NCBI RefSeq assembly: GCF_001424565.1
Contig: NZ_LMOL01000007.1
Span: 171,344 to 218,020 of the forward strand
Length of the DNA stretch: 46,677 nt
Source: Arthrobacter sp. Leaf141
GTDB lineage: Bacteria; Actinomycetota; Actinomycetes; Actinomycetales; Micrococcaceae
Reading direction: 5' to 3'
Shown here: positions 7,701 to 16,715 of the stretch, one piece after another
Layout of the letters: each line of letters opens with the position of its first letter
Position numbering within the stretch: the stretch's first letter is position 1
Position numbers and translations under genes: made by a program
Notes under the pieces: model-generated
The model's input: only the letters and a program-made list of their open reading frames with translations
The model's database searches: none
What the model was told of the DNA's origin: nothing

Positions 7701-9256
7701 GGACCGGACCTGACCGGCGGACGTTCCTGGGCCTGGCAGCAGCCGGCGCGGCCTGGTCCCTGACGGGCTGCCAGGCCTGCCCGGACCCCGTTGACCGGAC
7801 AGTTCCCGGCGACCTGGCCGGCACGGGGAAACCAGGAACCACGGCAACCTCCGCCGGCGTCCCCCTGCAGCCGGTAGCCGACGTGCCGCTGGCCCCCGCC
7901 GGCCCCGCCACCATCACCGACCTCCTGGCCACGCCCAGTTTCTACATCGCCCACCGCGGCTCGGGTGACAACTGGACCGAACACACGCTCCGGGCCTACC
8001 GGGAGTCCGCCGCACTGGGCATCAAAGCCATCGAAGTCTCCGTATCGGCCACCTCGGACGGCGTCCTGATCTGCCACCACGACCCCGACCTGGCCCGGAT
8101 GACCGGCCGGGACTTCCTGATCTCCGCCACGTCGCTGGCCACTGTGGCAACCCTGCGGAACGATGCCCGGGCCTGGCTGGGACCCGCCACCGGCCGGGAA
8201 CCGGTCCCGGAACTGCAGGAGGTCCTGGACCTCCTGCTGGCGGACACCGTCATTTTCCTGGAGGACAAACAAGGCACCAACCAGGAGGAAATCCTGGCCC
8301 TGCTGGCGGGCTACCCGGACGCCCGGGACCACATCGTGTGGAAGCAGCCCGCCCAGTCCAAGGCGCATGCGGAGGCGCGCAGGAACGGGTACACCACTTG
8401 GGGCTACTTCGGCTCCGGCACCCTGGACGGCGCGGCGGCGTATTTCGATGCCGTGGATCTGCTGGGCGTCCCCGCCCTGGCCCCGACAGAAAACATCCGG
8501 CAGTTTGTGGCCACCGGAAAGCCTGTCATCGGTTGGGAGGTCCACCGGCGAAGCGAGCGGGACCGCTTGTTGGGCCTGGGGGTCCGGGGCATGATGTGCG
8601 CCAACGCCCCCTACGTCCTGCAGCGGGAGCCAGTAGCCGCCGCGGACGCGTTCACCACCGGGCAGCGGGCGCCGGGGGACCTGCCGTGGGATGCGGACAG
8701 CCATTGGCAGGAGCAGCCGACGTTCACCGGATCGGCGCTGCGCATGGCGTCCGCCACCACCGCCGCCTACACGCTGGGCTCCATGGGCCCCATCCAGGCG
8801 GCGGAGTGGTTATTGGAATTCGAGCTCCGCTGGCCGGCCGGCGTGCCGGGCCAGGCGTACGGTGCCGGGATCATGTTCGCCCTGGCGGATGACTCCCCTT
8901 GGCGTCCCGGACAGGTCAGCGGGCAGGGTGGATACCTGCTGGACGCCCGGCCGGACGGCCGGCTGATCCTCTACCGCGTGGACCGGGGCAGCGCAGCGGG
9001 CACAGTGCTGGGCGAGGCCGGCGGGGCGCCGGCGCGGGCCGGGCAGTGGCAGCAGTTCCAGGTTGCCGTCACCGCGGCCGGGATTTCCGCCGGCCGCGGC
9101 GGCACGCAGGGCCTTACCAGCACCGATGCGGCGTTCCGGGGCGGCTACTTCGCTTTGGCAAAAAATTACGACGGCGGCCCTCCGGTTGAGTTCCGGAACG
9201 TGCGGACCGGCCCCGCGCCGCAGCCAGGCACGGCGGGCCAGGCCTGCCCCGCCTGA
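7697..9256 (+). CDS. GDPD-like lipoprotein with C-terminal beta-sandwich-like domain
   Basis: A 519-residue exported protein. The signal carries a DRRTFLG twin-arginine-like motif and lipobox LTGC (Cys25). Residues about 80-330 follow the glycerophosphodiester phosphodiesterase pattern: AHRG (His86), T.DG, HHD (His128) and LEDK (Glu189). The usual ENT reads EHT (95-97), and the E-x-D metal pair reads E-V-S (113-115), so one metal ligand is lost. Residues about 340-510 look like an all-beta, concanavalin-like domain. GTG 7697 overlaps the polymerase stop. It may act on glycerol-phosphate-type surface polymers or only bind them; activity is doubtful. Confidence 0.75.
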   Translation: MRTGPDRRTFLGLAAAGAAWSLTGCQACPDPVDRTVPGDLAGTGKPGTTATSAGVPLQPVADVPLAPAGPATITDLLATPSFYIAHRGSGDNWTEHTLRAYRESAALGIKAIEVSVSATSDGVLICHHDPDLARMTGRDFLISATSLATVATLRNDARAWLGPATGREPVPELQEVLDLLLADTVIFLEDKQGTNQEEILALLAGYPDARDHIVWKQPAQSKAHAEARRNGYTTWGYFGSGTLDGAAAYFDAVDLLGVPALAPTENIRQFVATGKPVIGWEVHRRSERDRLLGLGVRGMMCANAPYVLQREPVAAADAFTTGQRAPGDLPWDADSHWQEQPTFTGSALRMASATTAAYTLGSMGPIQAAEWLLEFELRWPAGVPGQAYGAGIMFALADDSPWRPGQVSGQGGYLLDARPDGRLILYRVDRGSAAGTVLGEAGGAPARAGQWQQFQVAVTAAGISAGRGGTQGLTSTDAAFRGGYFALAKNYDGGPPVEFRNVRTGPAPQPGTAGQACPA

Positions 9257-9276
9257 CTTGGCTGCGCTGCCGGGCT

Positions 9277-9498
9277 TCAGCCCAGCAGCCCCATGATGCC
9301 GATGACCGCCGTGGCAGCGCCCAGCACCATGGAGATGCTGACCAGCACCACGTGGACAGTCAGGAACCTCGTGGCTTTCCCGGCGGCGTCCCGGGCCCGG
9401 GTGTCCTTCATAACGCGGCGCAGGAACTGCGGCCACACCACGAGGGACCAGGCGCCGGCGATGATCAGGACGAGCGCAGGGAAAACAGGCAGGTCCAC
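9277..9498 (-). CDS. SCO4848 family membrane protein
   Basis: A 73-residue protein with two membrane helices (about 6-22 and 45-70) separated by a basic loop. Length and pattern (WS.V.WP.FL near the first helix, FLTVH before the second) match the small actinobacterial SCO4848 family, whose function is unknown. It starts at GTG 9498, four bases after the stop of the DUF2505 gene, and is probably in the same transcript. Confidence 0.8.
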   Translation of the reverse strand: MDLPVFPALVLIIAGAWSLVVWPQFLRRVMKDTRARDAAGKATRFLTVHVVLVSISMVLGAATAVIGIMGLLG

Positions 9499-9502
9499 GG
9501 GA

Positions 9503-10000
9503 TCAGTGGCTTTCCAGCCAGGCCTGCGCCTGCTTGGCCTGCAGGTTCAGGGCCTTGGCCACCATGGGCTCGGCGGCGTCGGCAATTTTTCCGCCGAGGA
9601 ACGGGACCGAGGACTTGACCGCGCCCTCAAGCTCAACCCGGGTGCCGCCGTCGGCCGCCACCAGGCGCTGCACCGCGGTGACGTCCACGGGGGCGCCGCT
9701 GATCTTCAGGGAGATGTTGCTCTGGCGTGAACCGTCGGCCGCCGGGGCGTCCCAGTTCTCCACCTGCGTGACCTTCAGGCTTTCGCCAACGAACTTCCGG
9801 GCAATCTCCGGCAGGCGCGTGGTGGGCAGGGTGCGTACGGACGTGGCGCTGAACGCACCGGCAACATCGCCGTCCACGGCGAAGGACTCGAGGGTGCCCC
9901 CCACCAGCTCGCTCACGTGGCGCTGGAAATCCTCGTTGACCAGCACGGCGGCGACGCTGTTGACGGAATGCGGAAGGGTGGTGACGGCGTTCAGGGCCAT
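9503..10000 (-). CDS. DUF2505 domain-containing protein
   Basis: A 165-residue soluble protein that matches the actinobacterial DUF2505 family throughout. It begins with ..TLPHSVNSVAAVLVNEDFQRHV, continues with an alternating beta pattern, and ends with a long helix (ADAAEPMVAKALNLQAKQAQ). The fold is related to START/SRPBCC lipid- or ligand-binding proteins; the ligand is unknown. ATG 10000 is preceded by a strong GGAGGA. It lies between the SDR gene and the SCO4848 gene on the same strand. Confidence 0.85.
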   Translation of the reverse strand: MALNAVTTLPHSVNSVAAVLVNEDFQRHVSELVGGTLESFAVDGDVAGAFSATSVRTLPTTRLPEIARKFVGESLKVTQVENWDAPAADGSRQSNISLKISGAPVDVTAVQRLVAADGGTRVELEGAVKSSVPFLGGKIADAAEPMVAKALNLQAKQAQAWLESH

Positions 10001-10042
10001 GGGTCCTCCAGGGACGTGGGAGCGGATCGGGCTCCCAACATC

Positions 10043-11551
10043 CTACGGGTTGCCGGTTGCCTGCTCCGCATCAACAATCTTCTGCGCCGCGTCCGTGATA
10101 TTGCGCGCCATGGCAGGAAAAATCAGGCTGTGGAACGGCAAAACCGCGAGCCAGTACAGGCGCCCGCTCAGGCCTTTGGGGAAGAAGATGGCGCGCTGAC
10201 GGTACGTGCTGCCGGTGCCGTCGGGTTCCACTGAGAGTTCCAGCCACGCCCGGCCCGGCGCCCGCATTTCCGCGCGCAGCCGCAAGAGCTTGCCGCGGTC
10301 GATCCGCTCCACCCGCCACCAGTCCACCACTTCGCCGATGGCCAGGTCCTTGGGATGGCGGCGGCCGCGGAGCAGGCCCGCGCCCCCGGTCAGCTTGTCC
10401 AGCCAGCCGCGGACCTGCCATGCCAGCGGCAGGGAGTACCAGCCGTTCCGGCCGCCAATGCCTTCGATGATCGTCCAGACATGGGCCGGATCCACGTCGC
10501 CGTGGAAGGTCCGCTCGTCGATGTAGACCTTGTGCCCGGCCCAGTCCGGGTCGCTGGGCAGCGGGTCGGAGGCCACCCCGGCGTTGGCCCAGGTGGTGAC
10601 CACCTGGCCGTCCCGTTCCTTCCCCAGGGCCAGCGCCACAGCGGTGCGGTAGCTGGTCAGGCCGCCTTCCGGCTGCGGAATGTACTGGTCAATGTCGTGC
10701 TCGTCCGAGACGGCGTCGTGCTGCAGGGACTGCACCAGCGGCACGGCCATGGACAGCGGGATGGGGGTGGTCAGGGCCACCCACATGCCGGCCAGCTTGG
10801 GCGCCGGGACCGGCAGGGCCAGCACCACGCGGTAGGGCAGGCCGGCCTCCGCAGCGTACGCCTTCATCATGCCGGCGTAGGTGAGCACCTGGCGGCAGCC
10901 GATGTCGAAGGTCCTGTTGATGTGTCCCTCCAGCGACGCCGCGCCCACCAGGTAGTGCAGGACATCGCGGACGGCGATCGCCTCGATCCGGTTCCGCACC
11001 CAGCTGGGGGCCGGCATCAGCGGCAGCGTCTCGGACAGGTGGCGGATCATCTCGAACGACGCCGAGCCGGACCCGATCACCACACCGGCCTGGAAAACAA
11101 TGGAGTCCACGCCGCTGTCCAGGAAGACCTTGCCCACGGTTTCCCGCGACCGCATGTGGGTGGACAGCTCCACCCCGCTGGGATGCAGGCCGCCCAGGAA
11201 AACAATGCGCTGCACACCTGCGTCCTTGGCGGCACGCGCGGCGGTTTCGGCCATGGCCTTTTCCTTGGCTTCAAAGCCCGTCCCCGCCGCCATGGAGTGC
11301 ACCAGGTAATAAAAAACGTCGACGCCGGCCAGCGCGTCACGCAGGGCCTCGCCATCGTCCAGGCTGCTTTCGACCACTTCCACGTCATCCCGCCACGGGT
11401 TGCCGGCAATTTTGTCGGGGGAGCGGACCAGGACCTTGACCGTGTGGCCGGCCTCGAGGAGCCGGGGCACCAGCCTTCCGCCGATGTAACCGGTGGCTCC
11501 CGTTACCAGGACTGTCCTGGCCGGGCCGATGCTGCTGCTGGTTTCCGTCAT
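10043..11551 (-). CDS. SDR-family NAD(P)-binding protein with C-terminal DUF2867
   Basis: 502 residues. The N-terminus holds the atypical/extended short-chain dehydrogenase Rossmann motif VTGATGYIGG (about 15-24) and an NmrA-like pattern (YYLVHSM, VFLGGL). The C-terminal part, from about residue 330, matches DUF2867 (RTFHGDVDPAHVW, then a SRPBCC-like stretch ending FPKGLSGRLYWLAVLPFH). Two-domain proteins of this kind are common in actinobacteria; the substrate is unknown. GGGAGA precedes ATG 11551. It is divergent from mfd. Confidence 0.85.
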   Translation of the reverse strand: MTETSSSIGPARTVLVTGATGYIGGRLVPRLLEAGHTVKVLVRSPDKIAGNPWRDDVEVVESSLDDGEALRDALAGVDVFYYLVHSMAAGTGFEAKEKAMAETAARAAKDAGVQRIVFLGGLHPSGVELSTHMRSRETVGKVFLDSGVDSIVFQAGVVIGSGSASFEMIRHLSETLPLMPAPSWVRNRIEAIAVRDVLHYLVGAASLEGHINRTFDIGCRQVLTYAGMMKAYAAEAGLPYRVVLALPVPAPKLAGMWVALTTPIPLSMAVPLVQSLQHDAVSDEHDIDQYIPQPEGGLTSYRTAVALALGKERDGQVVTTWANAGVASDPLPSDPDWAGHKVYIDERTFHGDVDPAHVWTIIEGIGGRNGWYSLPLAWQVRGWLDKLTGGAGLLRGRRHPKDLAIGEVVDWWRVERIDRGKLLRLRAEMRAPGRAWLELSVEPDGTGSTYRQRAIFFPKGLSGRLYWLAVLPFHSLIFPAMARNITDAAQKIVDAEQATGNP

Positions 11552-11715
11552 GGTTTCTCCCTACGTCCGCAAGCGTTGATCCCCAAGAGGTTCGGAGCGG
11601 CAGCCCGGTTGGACCGGTGCTGGCGGGGCCAGGTTTCCCGGTGCCCGCCGGCCGCCCTGGCGCCTCTGCCCAGCCTAGCCGCAGGACTGTCGGTGCCGCG
11701 GGGTAGGCTGGGTTT

Positions 11716-11745
11716 ACCCGGGATTCGAAAAGAATTCCGGGTTTT
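11716..11745 (+). terminator. Terminator-like hairpin in the mfd leader region
   Basis: On the plus strand the stem ACCCGGGATTC (11716-11726) pairs with GAATTCCGGGT (11732-11742) with one G-U pair and a five-base loop, and runs into TTTT. It lies 73 bases before the mfd start codon, between divergent genes. Because no plus-strand gene ends here, it looks like an attenuator or a leader structure rather than a normal gene-end terminator. Confidence 0.45.
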
Positions 11746-11750
11746 CGCGT

Positions 11751-11788
11751 TGCCTGATTCAGCCTGCCTGATTCCACCTTGCCTGATT
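11751..11788 (+). repeat. Three direct copies of TGCCTGATT upstream of mfd
   Basis: TGCCTGATT occurs at 11751, 11765 and 11780, a 14- and 15-base spacing, directly between the hairpin above and the mfd ribosome site. It may be a protein-binding array or a chance local duplication. Confidence 0.5.
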
Positions 11789-11817
11789 TTCCGCTGCACA
11801 CCACAGGAGCACCTGCC

Positions 11818-14800
11818 ATGAGCCTTTCCGGTCCGCCCACCGCCGGTCCGTCGCTGGATGGACTGCGCCGAGCGCTCGCGCCGGACCAGTCCTTCTCCCG
11901 GGTCCGGGCAGAAGCCGGGCGGGGATTCGACGTCCGCGGGCAGGACTACCAGATCAGCGCGCCGACCGGACTCCGGCCTGTCCTGCTGGCCGAGATGGTG
12001 GACGGTCTGACGGCGGCGGCTGCGGACCCGGATGCTAGTGCCGGTACCGGCACGCCCGGCGTTGTCCTGGCGGTCACCGCCACCGGCCGTGAAGCCGAGG
12101 ACCTGGTGGCGGCGCTGCGCGCTTTCCTGCCCGCCGACTCCGTGGCGGAGTTCCCCAGCTGGGAGACGCTGCCGCACGAGCGGCTTTCACCCCGCTCCGA
12201 CACCGTGGGCCGGCGGCTCTCCGTCCTGCGGCGGCTGGCGCACCCCGAAGGCTCTGCAGCGGGGCCGCTGCGGGTGGTGGTGGCGCCGGTACGCGCCGTG
12301 GTCCAGCCCATTGTGGCCGGCCTGGGCGAGCTGGTGCCCGTCACCCTTGCGGTGGGACAGGAAAGGCCCTTCACCGAGGTGGTCCGGAACCTCGCGGACG
12401 CCGCCTACGCCCGCGTGGACATGGTCACGCACCGCGGTGAATTCGCTGTGCGCGGCGGCATCCTGGACGTCTTCCCGCCCACGGAGGACCACCCCATCCG
12501 GGTGGAGTTCTTCGGCGACGAAGTGGACCAGATGCGCTGGTTCGCCGTGGCTGACCAGCGCTCGCTGTCAGCCCCGGGCATCAAGCACCCCACGGAACTG
12601 CACGCCCCGCCGTGCCGCGAAATCCTGATCACCCCCTCCGTGATGTCCCGGGCAGCGTCGCTGAAGGCCCAGCTGCCTGCTGCGGCCGACATGTTGGAGA
12701 AGATCGCCGGCGGCATCACCGTGGAAGGCATGGAGTCCCTGGCCCCCGTCCTGGTGGACGCCATGGTCCCGTTTGTGGACCAGCTGCCCGCCGGGTCCAT
12801 CGCCGTGGTGATCGAACCGGAAAAGGTCCGCGCCCGCGCCCACGACCTCGCCGCCACCAACGAGGAATTCCTGGAAGCGGCGTGGTCCACGGCGTCCGAC
12901 GGCGGCACCGCGCCTTTGGACCTCAGCTCACAGGCGTCCGCTGCGCTGCACACCGCCAGTTTCCGGTCCCTGGCCGAAACCCGGAGCGCCTCCCTGGACC
13001 ACGGGGTCTCCTGGTGGTCCATCACCTCGCTGGCGCAGGACACCGAACTGCTGCCGGACATCGACGTCCTGAACCTGCACGCCCGCGAGCCCCGCGGCTA
13101 CCAGGGCGACGTCGCCGAAATGATGGAGTTCATCGGCACCCACGTGCGCAACCAGTGGCGGATCGTGGTGGCCACGGAAGGTCCCGGCCCTGCCCAGCGC
13201 CTCGCCGAACTGTTCCACGACGCCGACATCCCCTGCGCCCGGGTGGACCGGCTGGACCAGGAGCCCCAGCCGGGCATCATCGAGGTGACCACTGCCGCCG
13301 TCGGACGCGGTTTTGTCCTCGACGGGCTTAAGCTGGGCCTGCTTACCGAAGCCGACCTGCTGGGCCGGACCTCCCCGGGGTCCACCAAGGACATGCGCCG
13401 GATGCCCTCCAAACGCCGCAACGCCGTGGACCCGCTGCAGCTGGTGGCGGGGGACCACGTGGTGCACGAACAGCACGGCATCGGCCGGTTTGTGGAGCTC
13501 ATCCAGCGCAAGGTGGCCGGCGGCGGCGACGGCGTCCGCGAATACCTGGTCCTCGAATACGCGCCCTCCAAGCGCGGCGCGCCCGGCGACCGGCTGTTTG
13601 TCCCCACGGACCAGCTGGACCAGGTGACCCGCTACGTCGGCGGCGACGCGCCGGTGCTCAGTAAAATGGGCGGCGCCGACTGGGCCAGCACCAAATCCAA
13701 GGCCCGGAAGGCCGTCAAGGAGATCGCCGGCGAACTCATCCGGCTGTACTCGGCCCGGATGGCGTCCCGCGGGCATGCCTTCGGCCCCGACACACCCTGG
13801 CAGCGGGAGCTTGAGGAAGCCTTCCCGTACGTGGAAACCCCTGACCAGCTGACCACCATCAACGAGGTCAAAGCGGACATGGAGCGGGAAATCCCCATGG
13901 ACCGGCTGGTCTCCGGTGACGTGGGCTACGGCAAAACCGAGATCGCCGTCCGGGCGGCGTTCAAAGCGGTGCAGGACGGCAAACAGGTAGCGGTGCTGGT
14001 ACCCACCACCCTGCTGGCCCAGCAGCACTACGAGACCTTCACCGAACGGTTCTCCGGCTTCCCGCTCCGGGTCAAACCGCTGTCCCGTTTCCAAGGCACC
14101 AAGGAAGCGAAGGAGACGGCCGAAGGCGTCAAAAACGGCAGCGTGGACGTGGTGATCGGCACCCACCGGCTGCTGTCCAAGGACTTCGAGTTCAAGGACC
14201 TCGGCCTGGTGATCGTGGATGAGGAGCAGCGCTTCGGTGTGGAACACAAGGAAGCGCTGAAGAAGATGCGCACCAACGTGGACGTCCTGGCCATGAGCGC
14301 CACCCCCATTCCCCGGACCCTGGAGATGTCCCTGACCGGCATCCGGGAAACCTCCACCCTGGCCACCCCGCCGGAGGAACGCCACCCGGTCCTTACCTAC
14401 GTGGGCCCGTACACGGACAAGCAGACCTCCGCGGCCATCCGGCGCGAGCTGATGCGCGAGGGCCAGGTGTTCCTGGTCCACAACCGCGTGTCCACCATTG
14501 AGCGGACCGCCGCCAAGATCCGGGAAATGGTGCCTGAGGCGCGGGTGGAGGTGGCCCACGGCAAGATGTCCGAGAGCCGCCTGGAACAGATCATCGTGGA
14601 CTTCTGGGAACGGCGCTTCGACGTGCTGGTGTGCACCACCATCATCGAAACCGGGCTGGACATTTCCAACGCCAACACGCTCATTGTGGACGGTGCGGAC
14701 AAATATGGCCTGTCCCAGCTGCACCAGCTCCGCGGCCGGGTGGGGCGCGGCCGGGAACGGGCCTACGCCTACTTCCTGTACCCCTCCGAGAAGCCCCTGG

Positions 14801-15495
14801 GCGAGGTGGCCCTGGAACGGCTCAAGGCCGTGGCCACCCACAACGAACTCGGCGCCGGCATGCAGCTGGCCATGAAGGACCTCGAAATCCGCGGCGCCGG
14901 CAACCTGCTGGGCGGCGAGCAGTCCGGCCACATCCAGGGCGTGGGCTTCGACCTGTACATCAGGCTGGTGGGCGAGGCGGTGGCTGACTTCCGCGGCGAG
15001 GCCGAGGAAAAGGCAGCCGAAATGAAGATCGAACTGCCGGTCAACGCGCACCTGCCGCACGACTACGTGCCGGGGGAGCGGCTGCGGCTGGAGGCCTACC
15101 GGAAGCTGGCGTCCGCGCTGACCCACGAGGCCATCGATGAGGTCCTGGCCGAACTGGTGGACCGCTACGGCGAGCCGCCGCTGCCCGCGCAGAACCTGGT
15201 GGCCGTGGCCCGCTTCCGGGTGGGGGCCCGCGAGGCCGGGCTCTCCGATGTGGCCCTGCAGGGCAACTTCATCAAGTTCTCCCCGGCCACGCTGCCCGAG
15301 TCCCGGGTGATGCGCCTGAACCGGATGTACCCCGGCGCGCAGTCCAAGCCGGCCCTTGATGCGGTGCTGCTGCCCAAGCCGAAGACGGCAAGGATCGGCG
15401 GCCGCGACCTGCAGGACGCCGAGATCCTGGAATGGGCCAACGGCGTGATCCGCAACATCTTCTCCGACGCGCCGCTGACGGCGGGCCAGGGGTGA
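11818..15495 (+). CDS. mfd: Transcription-repair coupling factor Mfd
   Basis: A 1225-residue ATPase that removes stalled RNA polymerase from damaged DNA and recruits UvrA. Domains in order: UvrB-homology region (residues about 40-350), RNA polymerase-interacting CarD-like domain (about 540-600, GDHVVHEQHGIGRFV), superfamily 2 helicase core with Walker A GYGKT (Lys706) and DEEQ (801-804), RecG-like TRG region, and the C-terminal UvrA-binding inhibitor domain. The length is typical. ATG 11818 has AGGAG eight bases upstream. The stop overlaps the start of the next gene. Confidence 0.97.
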   Translation: MSLSGPPTAGPSLDGLRRALAPDQSFSRVRAEAGRGFDVRGQDYQISAPTGLRPVLLAEMVDGLTAAAADPDASAGTGTPGVVLAVTATGREAEDLVAALRAFLPADSVAEFPSWETLPHERLSPRSDTVGRRLSVLRRLAHPEGSAAGPLRVVVAPVRAVVQPIVAGLGELVPVTLAVGQERPFTEVVRNLADAAYARVDMVTHRGEFAVRGGILDVFPPTEDHPIRVEFFGDEVDQMRWFAVADQRSLSAPGIKHPTELHAPPCREILITPSVMSRAASLKAQLPAAADMLEKIAGGITVEGMESLAPVLVDAMVPFVDQLPAGSIAVVIEPEKVRARAHDLAATNEEFLEAAWSTASDGGTAPLDLSSQASAALHTASFRSLAETRSASLDHGVSWWSITSLAQDTELLPDIDVLNLHAREPRGYQGDVAEMMEFIGTHVRNQWRIVVATEGPGPAQRLAELFHDADIPCARVDRLDQEPQPGIIEVTTAAVGRGFVLDGLKLGLLTEADLLGRTSPGSTKDMRRMPSKRRNAVDPLQLVAGDHVVHEQHGIGRFVELIQRKVAGGGDGVREYLVLEYAPSKRGAPGDRLFVPTDQLDQVTRYVGGDAPVLSKMGGADWASTKSKARKAVKEIAGELIRLYSARMASRGHAFGPDTPWQRELEEAFPYVETPDQLTTINEVKADMEREIPMDRLVSGDVGYGKTEIAVRAAFKAVQDGKQVAVLVPTTLLAQQHYETFTERFSGFPLRVKPLSRFQGTKEAKETAEGVKNGSVDVVIGTHRLLSKDFEFKDLGLVIVDEEQRFGVEHKEALKKMRTNVDVLAMSATPIPRTLEMSLTGIRETSTLATPPEERHPVLTYVGPYTDKQTSAAIRRELMREGQVFLVHNRVSTIERTAAKIREMVPEARVEVAHGKMSESRLEQIIVDFWERRFDVLVCTTIIETGLDISNANTLIVDGADKYGLSQLHQLRGRVGRGRERAYAYFLYPSEKPLGEVALERLKAVATHNELGAGMQLAMKDLEIRGAGNLLGGEQSGHIQGVGFDLYIRLVGEAVADFRGEAEEKAAEMKIELPVNAHLPHDYVPGERLRLEAYRKLASALTHEAIDEVLAELVDRYGEPPLPAQNLVAVARFRVGAREAGLSDVALQGNFIKFSPATLPESRVMRLNRMYPGAQSKPALDAVLLPKPKTARIGGRDLQDAEILEWANGVIRNIFSDAPLTAGQG

Positions 15496-16307
15496 TGGGT
15501 GGCCACCACGCCGCGGCAGGTGCCGCGGCGTGGGTGGCGGTTGCCTCCACCGGCCCGTATACGCTGGGCTGGTATCCGCTGGATGCCACGGGAATCGTGA
15601 TTGGCGGGATGACGACGGCGGGCACCGCCCTGGTGTGCGACTGGGACCACCGGTCCAGCACCATCGCGAACTCCCTGCCGCCGCTGTCCAACGCGGTGGC
15701 GGTGGGTATCGAGAACGCCAGCGGCGGGCACCGGCAAGGCACGCACTCGGTGGTTGGCGCAGCATGTTTTGTGCTGCTGGCCGTCGCCGTGGCCCAGTTC
15801 CAGGTGGACACACCGTGGGGGCTGCTGTCCGTCGGGGCAGGGCTGTTGTGCATGTTTATGATCAACATCGCCGCCAAGGCCCTCAAGCTGTTCCCAGCCT
15901 CCGGGTGGCTGACCAACTGGATTTTTGGGCTGCTGATGGCCGGCCTGGTGACCTGGTACGCCCCGGACCAGTGGACGTGGCTGCCCATGTCCATGCTGAT
16001 CGGCGTGGTGGTCCACATCCTGGGTGACCTGGTCACCACCGGCGGTGTGCCGCTGCTGTGGCCCATTGTCATCAAACCGCCGAAGCTCTTCCGGAAAGTG
16101 CCGCTGCTGCGGAAGATCTGGCGGCCCAACGGGGCACTGTCCCTGCCGGTCCTGGGGCGGGCCGGCTCCAAACGCGAGTGGCTGGTGCTGATTCCCGTGA
16201 GCGCCTACGCCATGGTGGGACTGGCCATGGCCGCCTGGTCCATCGCCCGGACCCACCTGGGCGGGGTTTCCGCGGCCGCCGTGGCGTGGGTCCGGATCTG
16301 GTTCTGA
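15495..16307 (+). CDS. YdjM-type (DUF457) membrane-bound metal-dependent hydrolase
   Basis: 270 residues with about six to seven hydrophobic segments and the family's polar motifs: GGHHAAAGAAAW at the N-terminus, DWDH at about 54-57, GTHS at about 85, and HILGDLVTTGGVPLLWP near residue 180. These His and Asp residues are the expected metal ligands. The family is membrane-bound; its substrate is unknown, and the E. coli member is LexA-regulated. ATG 15495 shares its first base with the mfd stop (TGATG), which suggests coupling to the repair gene. Confidence 0.85.
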   Translation: MGGHHAAAGAAAWVAVASTGPYTLGWYPLDATGIVIGGMTTAGTALVCDWDHRSSTIANSLPPLSNAVAVGIENASGGHRQGTHSVVGAACFVLLAVAVAQFQVDTPWGLLSVGAGLLCMFMINIAAKALKLFPASGWLTNWIFGLLMAGLVTWYAPDQWTWLPMSMLIGVVVHILGDLVTTGGVPLLWPIVIKPPKLFRKVPLLRKIWRPNGALSLPVLGRAGSKREWLVLIPVSAYAMVGLAMAAWSIARTHLGGVSAAAVAWVRIWF

Positions 16308-16350
16308 ACCCGTTTTGATGCTGGGGTCCGGTCCCAAGGCGGGCAGCAAA

Positions 16351-16395
16351 AACCCCCGGCGGATCCTGGGCTTGCCAGGGAGTCCGCCGGGGGTT
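16351..16395 (-). terminator. Strong terminator between convergent genes
   Basis: AACCCCCGGCGGA (16351-16363) pairs perfectly with TCCGCCGGGGGTT (16383-16395), with an inner TCCTGG/CCAGGGA extension. On the minus strand the hairpin is followed by TTTTT, so it ends the 16411-16662 gene; it may also stop plus-strand transcription. Confidence 0.8.
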
Positions 16396-16410
16396 CTGGA
16401 AAATCCGGGG

Positions 16411-16662
16411 CTAGTGCTCCCCGGCTGAGTCCGAGCGGCCCAGGATGGTCTGCGGGATCCAGAAGGCCAGTGCGAACAGGCCAAGGCAGACGGCCATGGG
16501 CCAGGGGTTGCCGAGCGTCAGGAACGTCAGCGAGTAGATGGACCCGAGGAACAACGCCATGTGCACCACAAAGAGGATGATGCTCCCGGCCAGCGGGTTC
16601 TCATTCTGGGGGGTCTGGACATGGGCAGTGCCCTCGTGGGCCGCCGTGGTCTTGCTGGACAT
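16411..16662 (-). CDS. Small two-helix membrane protein
   Basis: 83 residues: a polar N-terminus of about 25 residues, two hydrophobic helices (about 26-48 and 53-70) and a short polar tail. A strong GGAGGA lies before ATG 16662, and a terminator follows the stop, so it is a real gene. I do not recognise the family. It lies downstream of deoC on the same strand. Confidence 0.7.
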   Translation of the reverse strand: MSSKTTAAHEGTAHVQTPQNENPLAGSIILFVVHMALFLGSIYSLTFLTLGNPWPMAVCLGLFALAFWIPQTILGRSDSAGEH

Positions 16663-16715
16663 TCGTTCCTCCTCGGCCCGCGCGGGGCCAGATCTGTGGC
16701 GGCTGCCGGGGCCTG

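Noticed and set aside
12928..15813. 961-residue open frame antisense to mfd
   Set aside because: The plus strand encodes a complete Mfd. The antisense frame is Gly/His/Gln-rich without motifs, as expected from GC-rich codon use.
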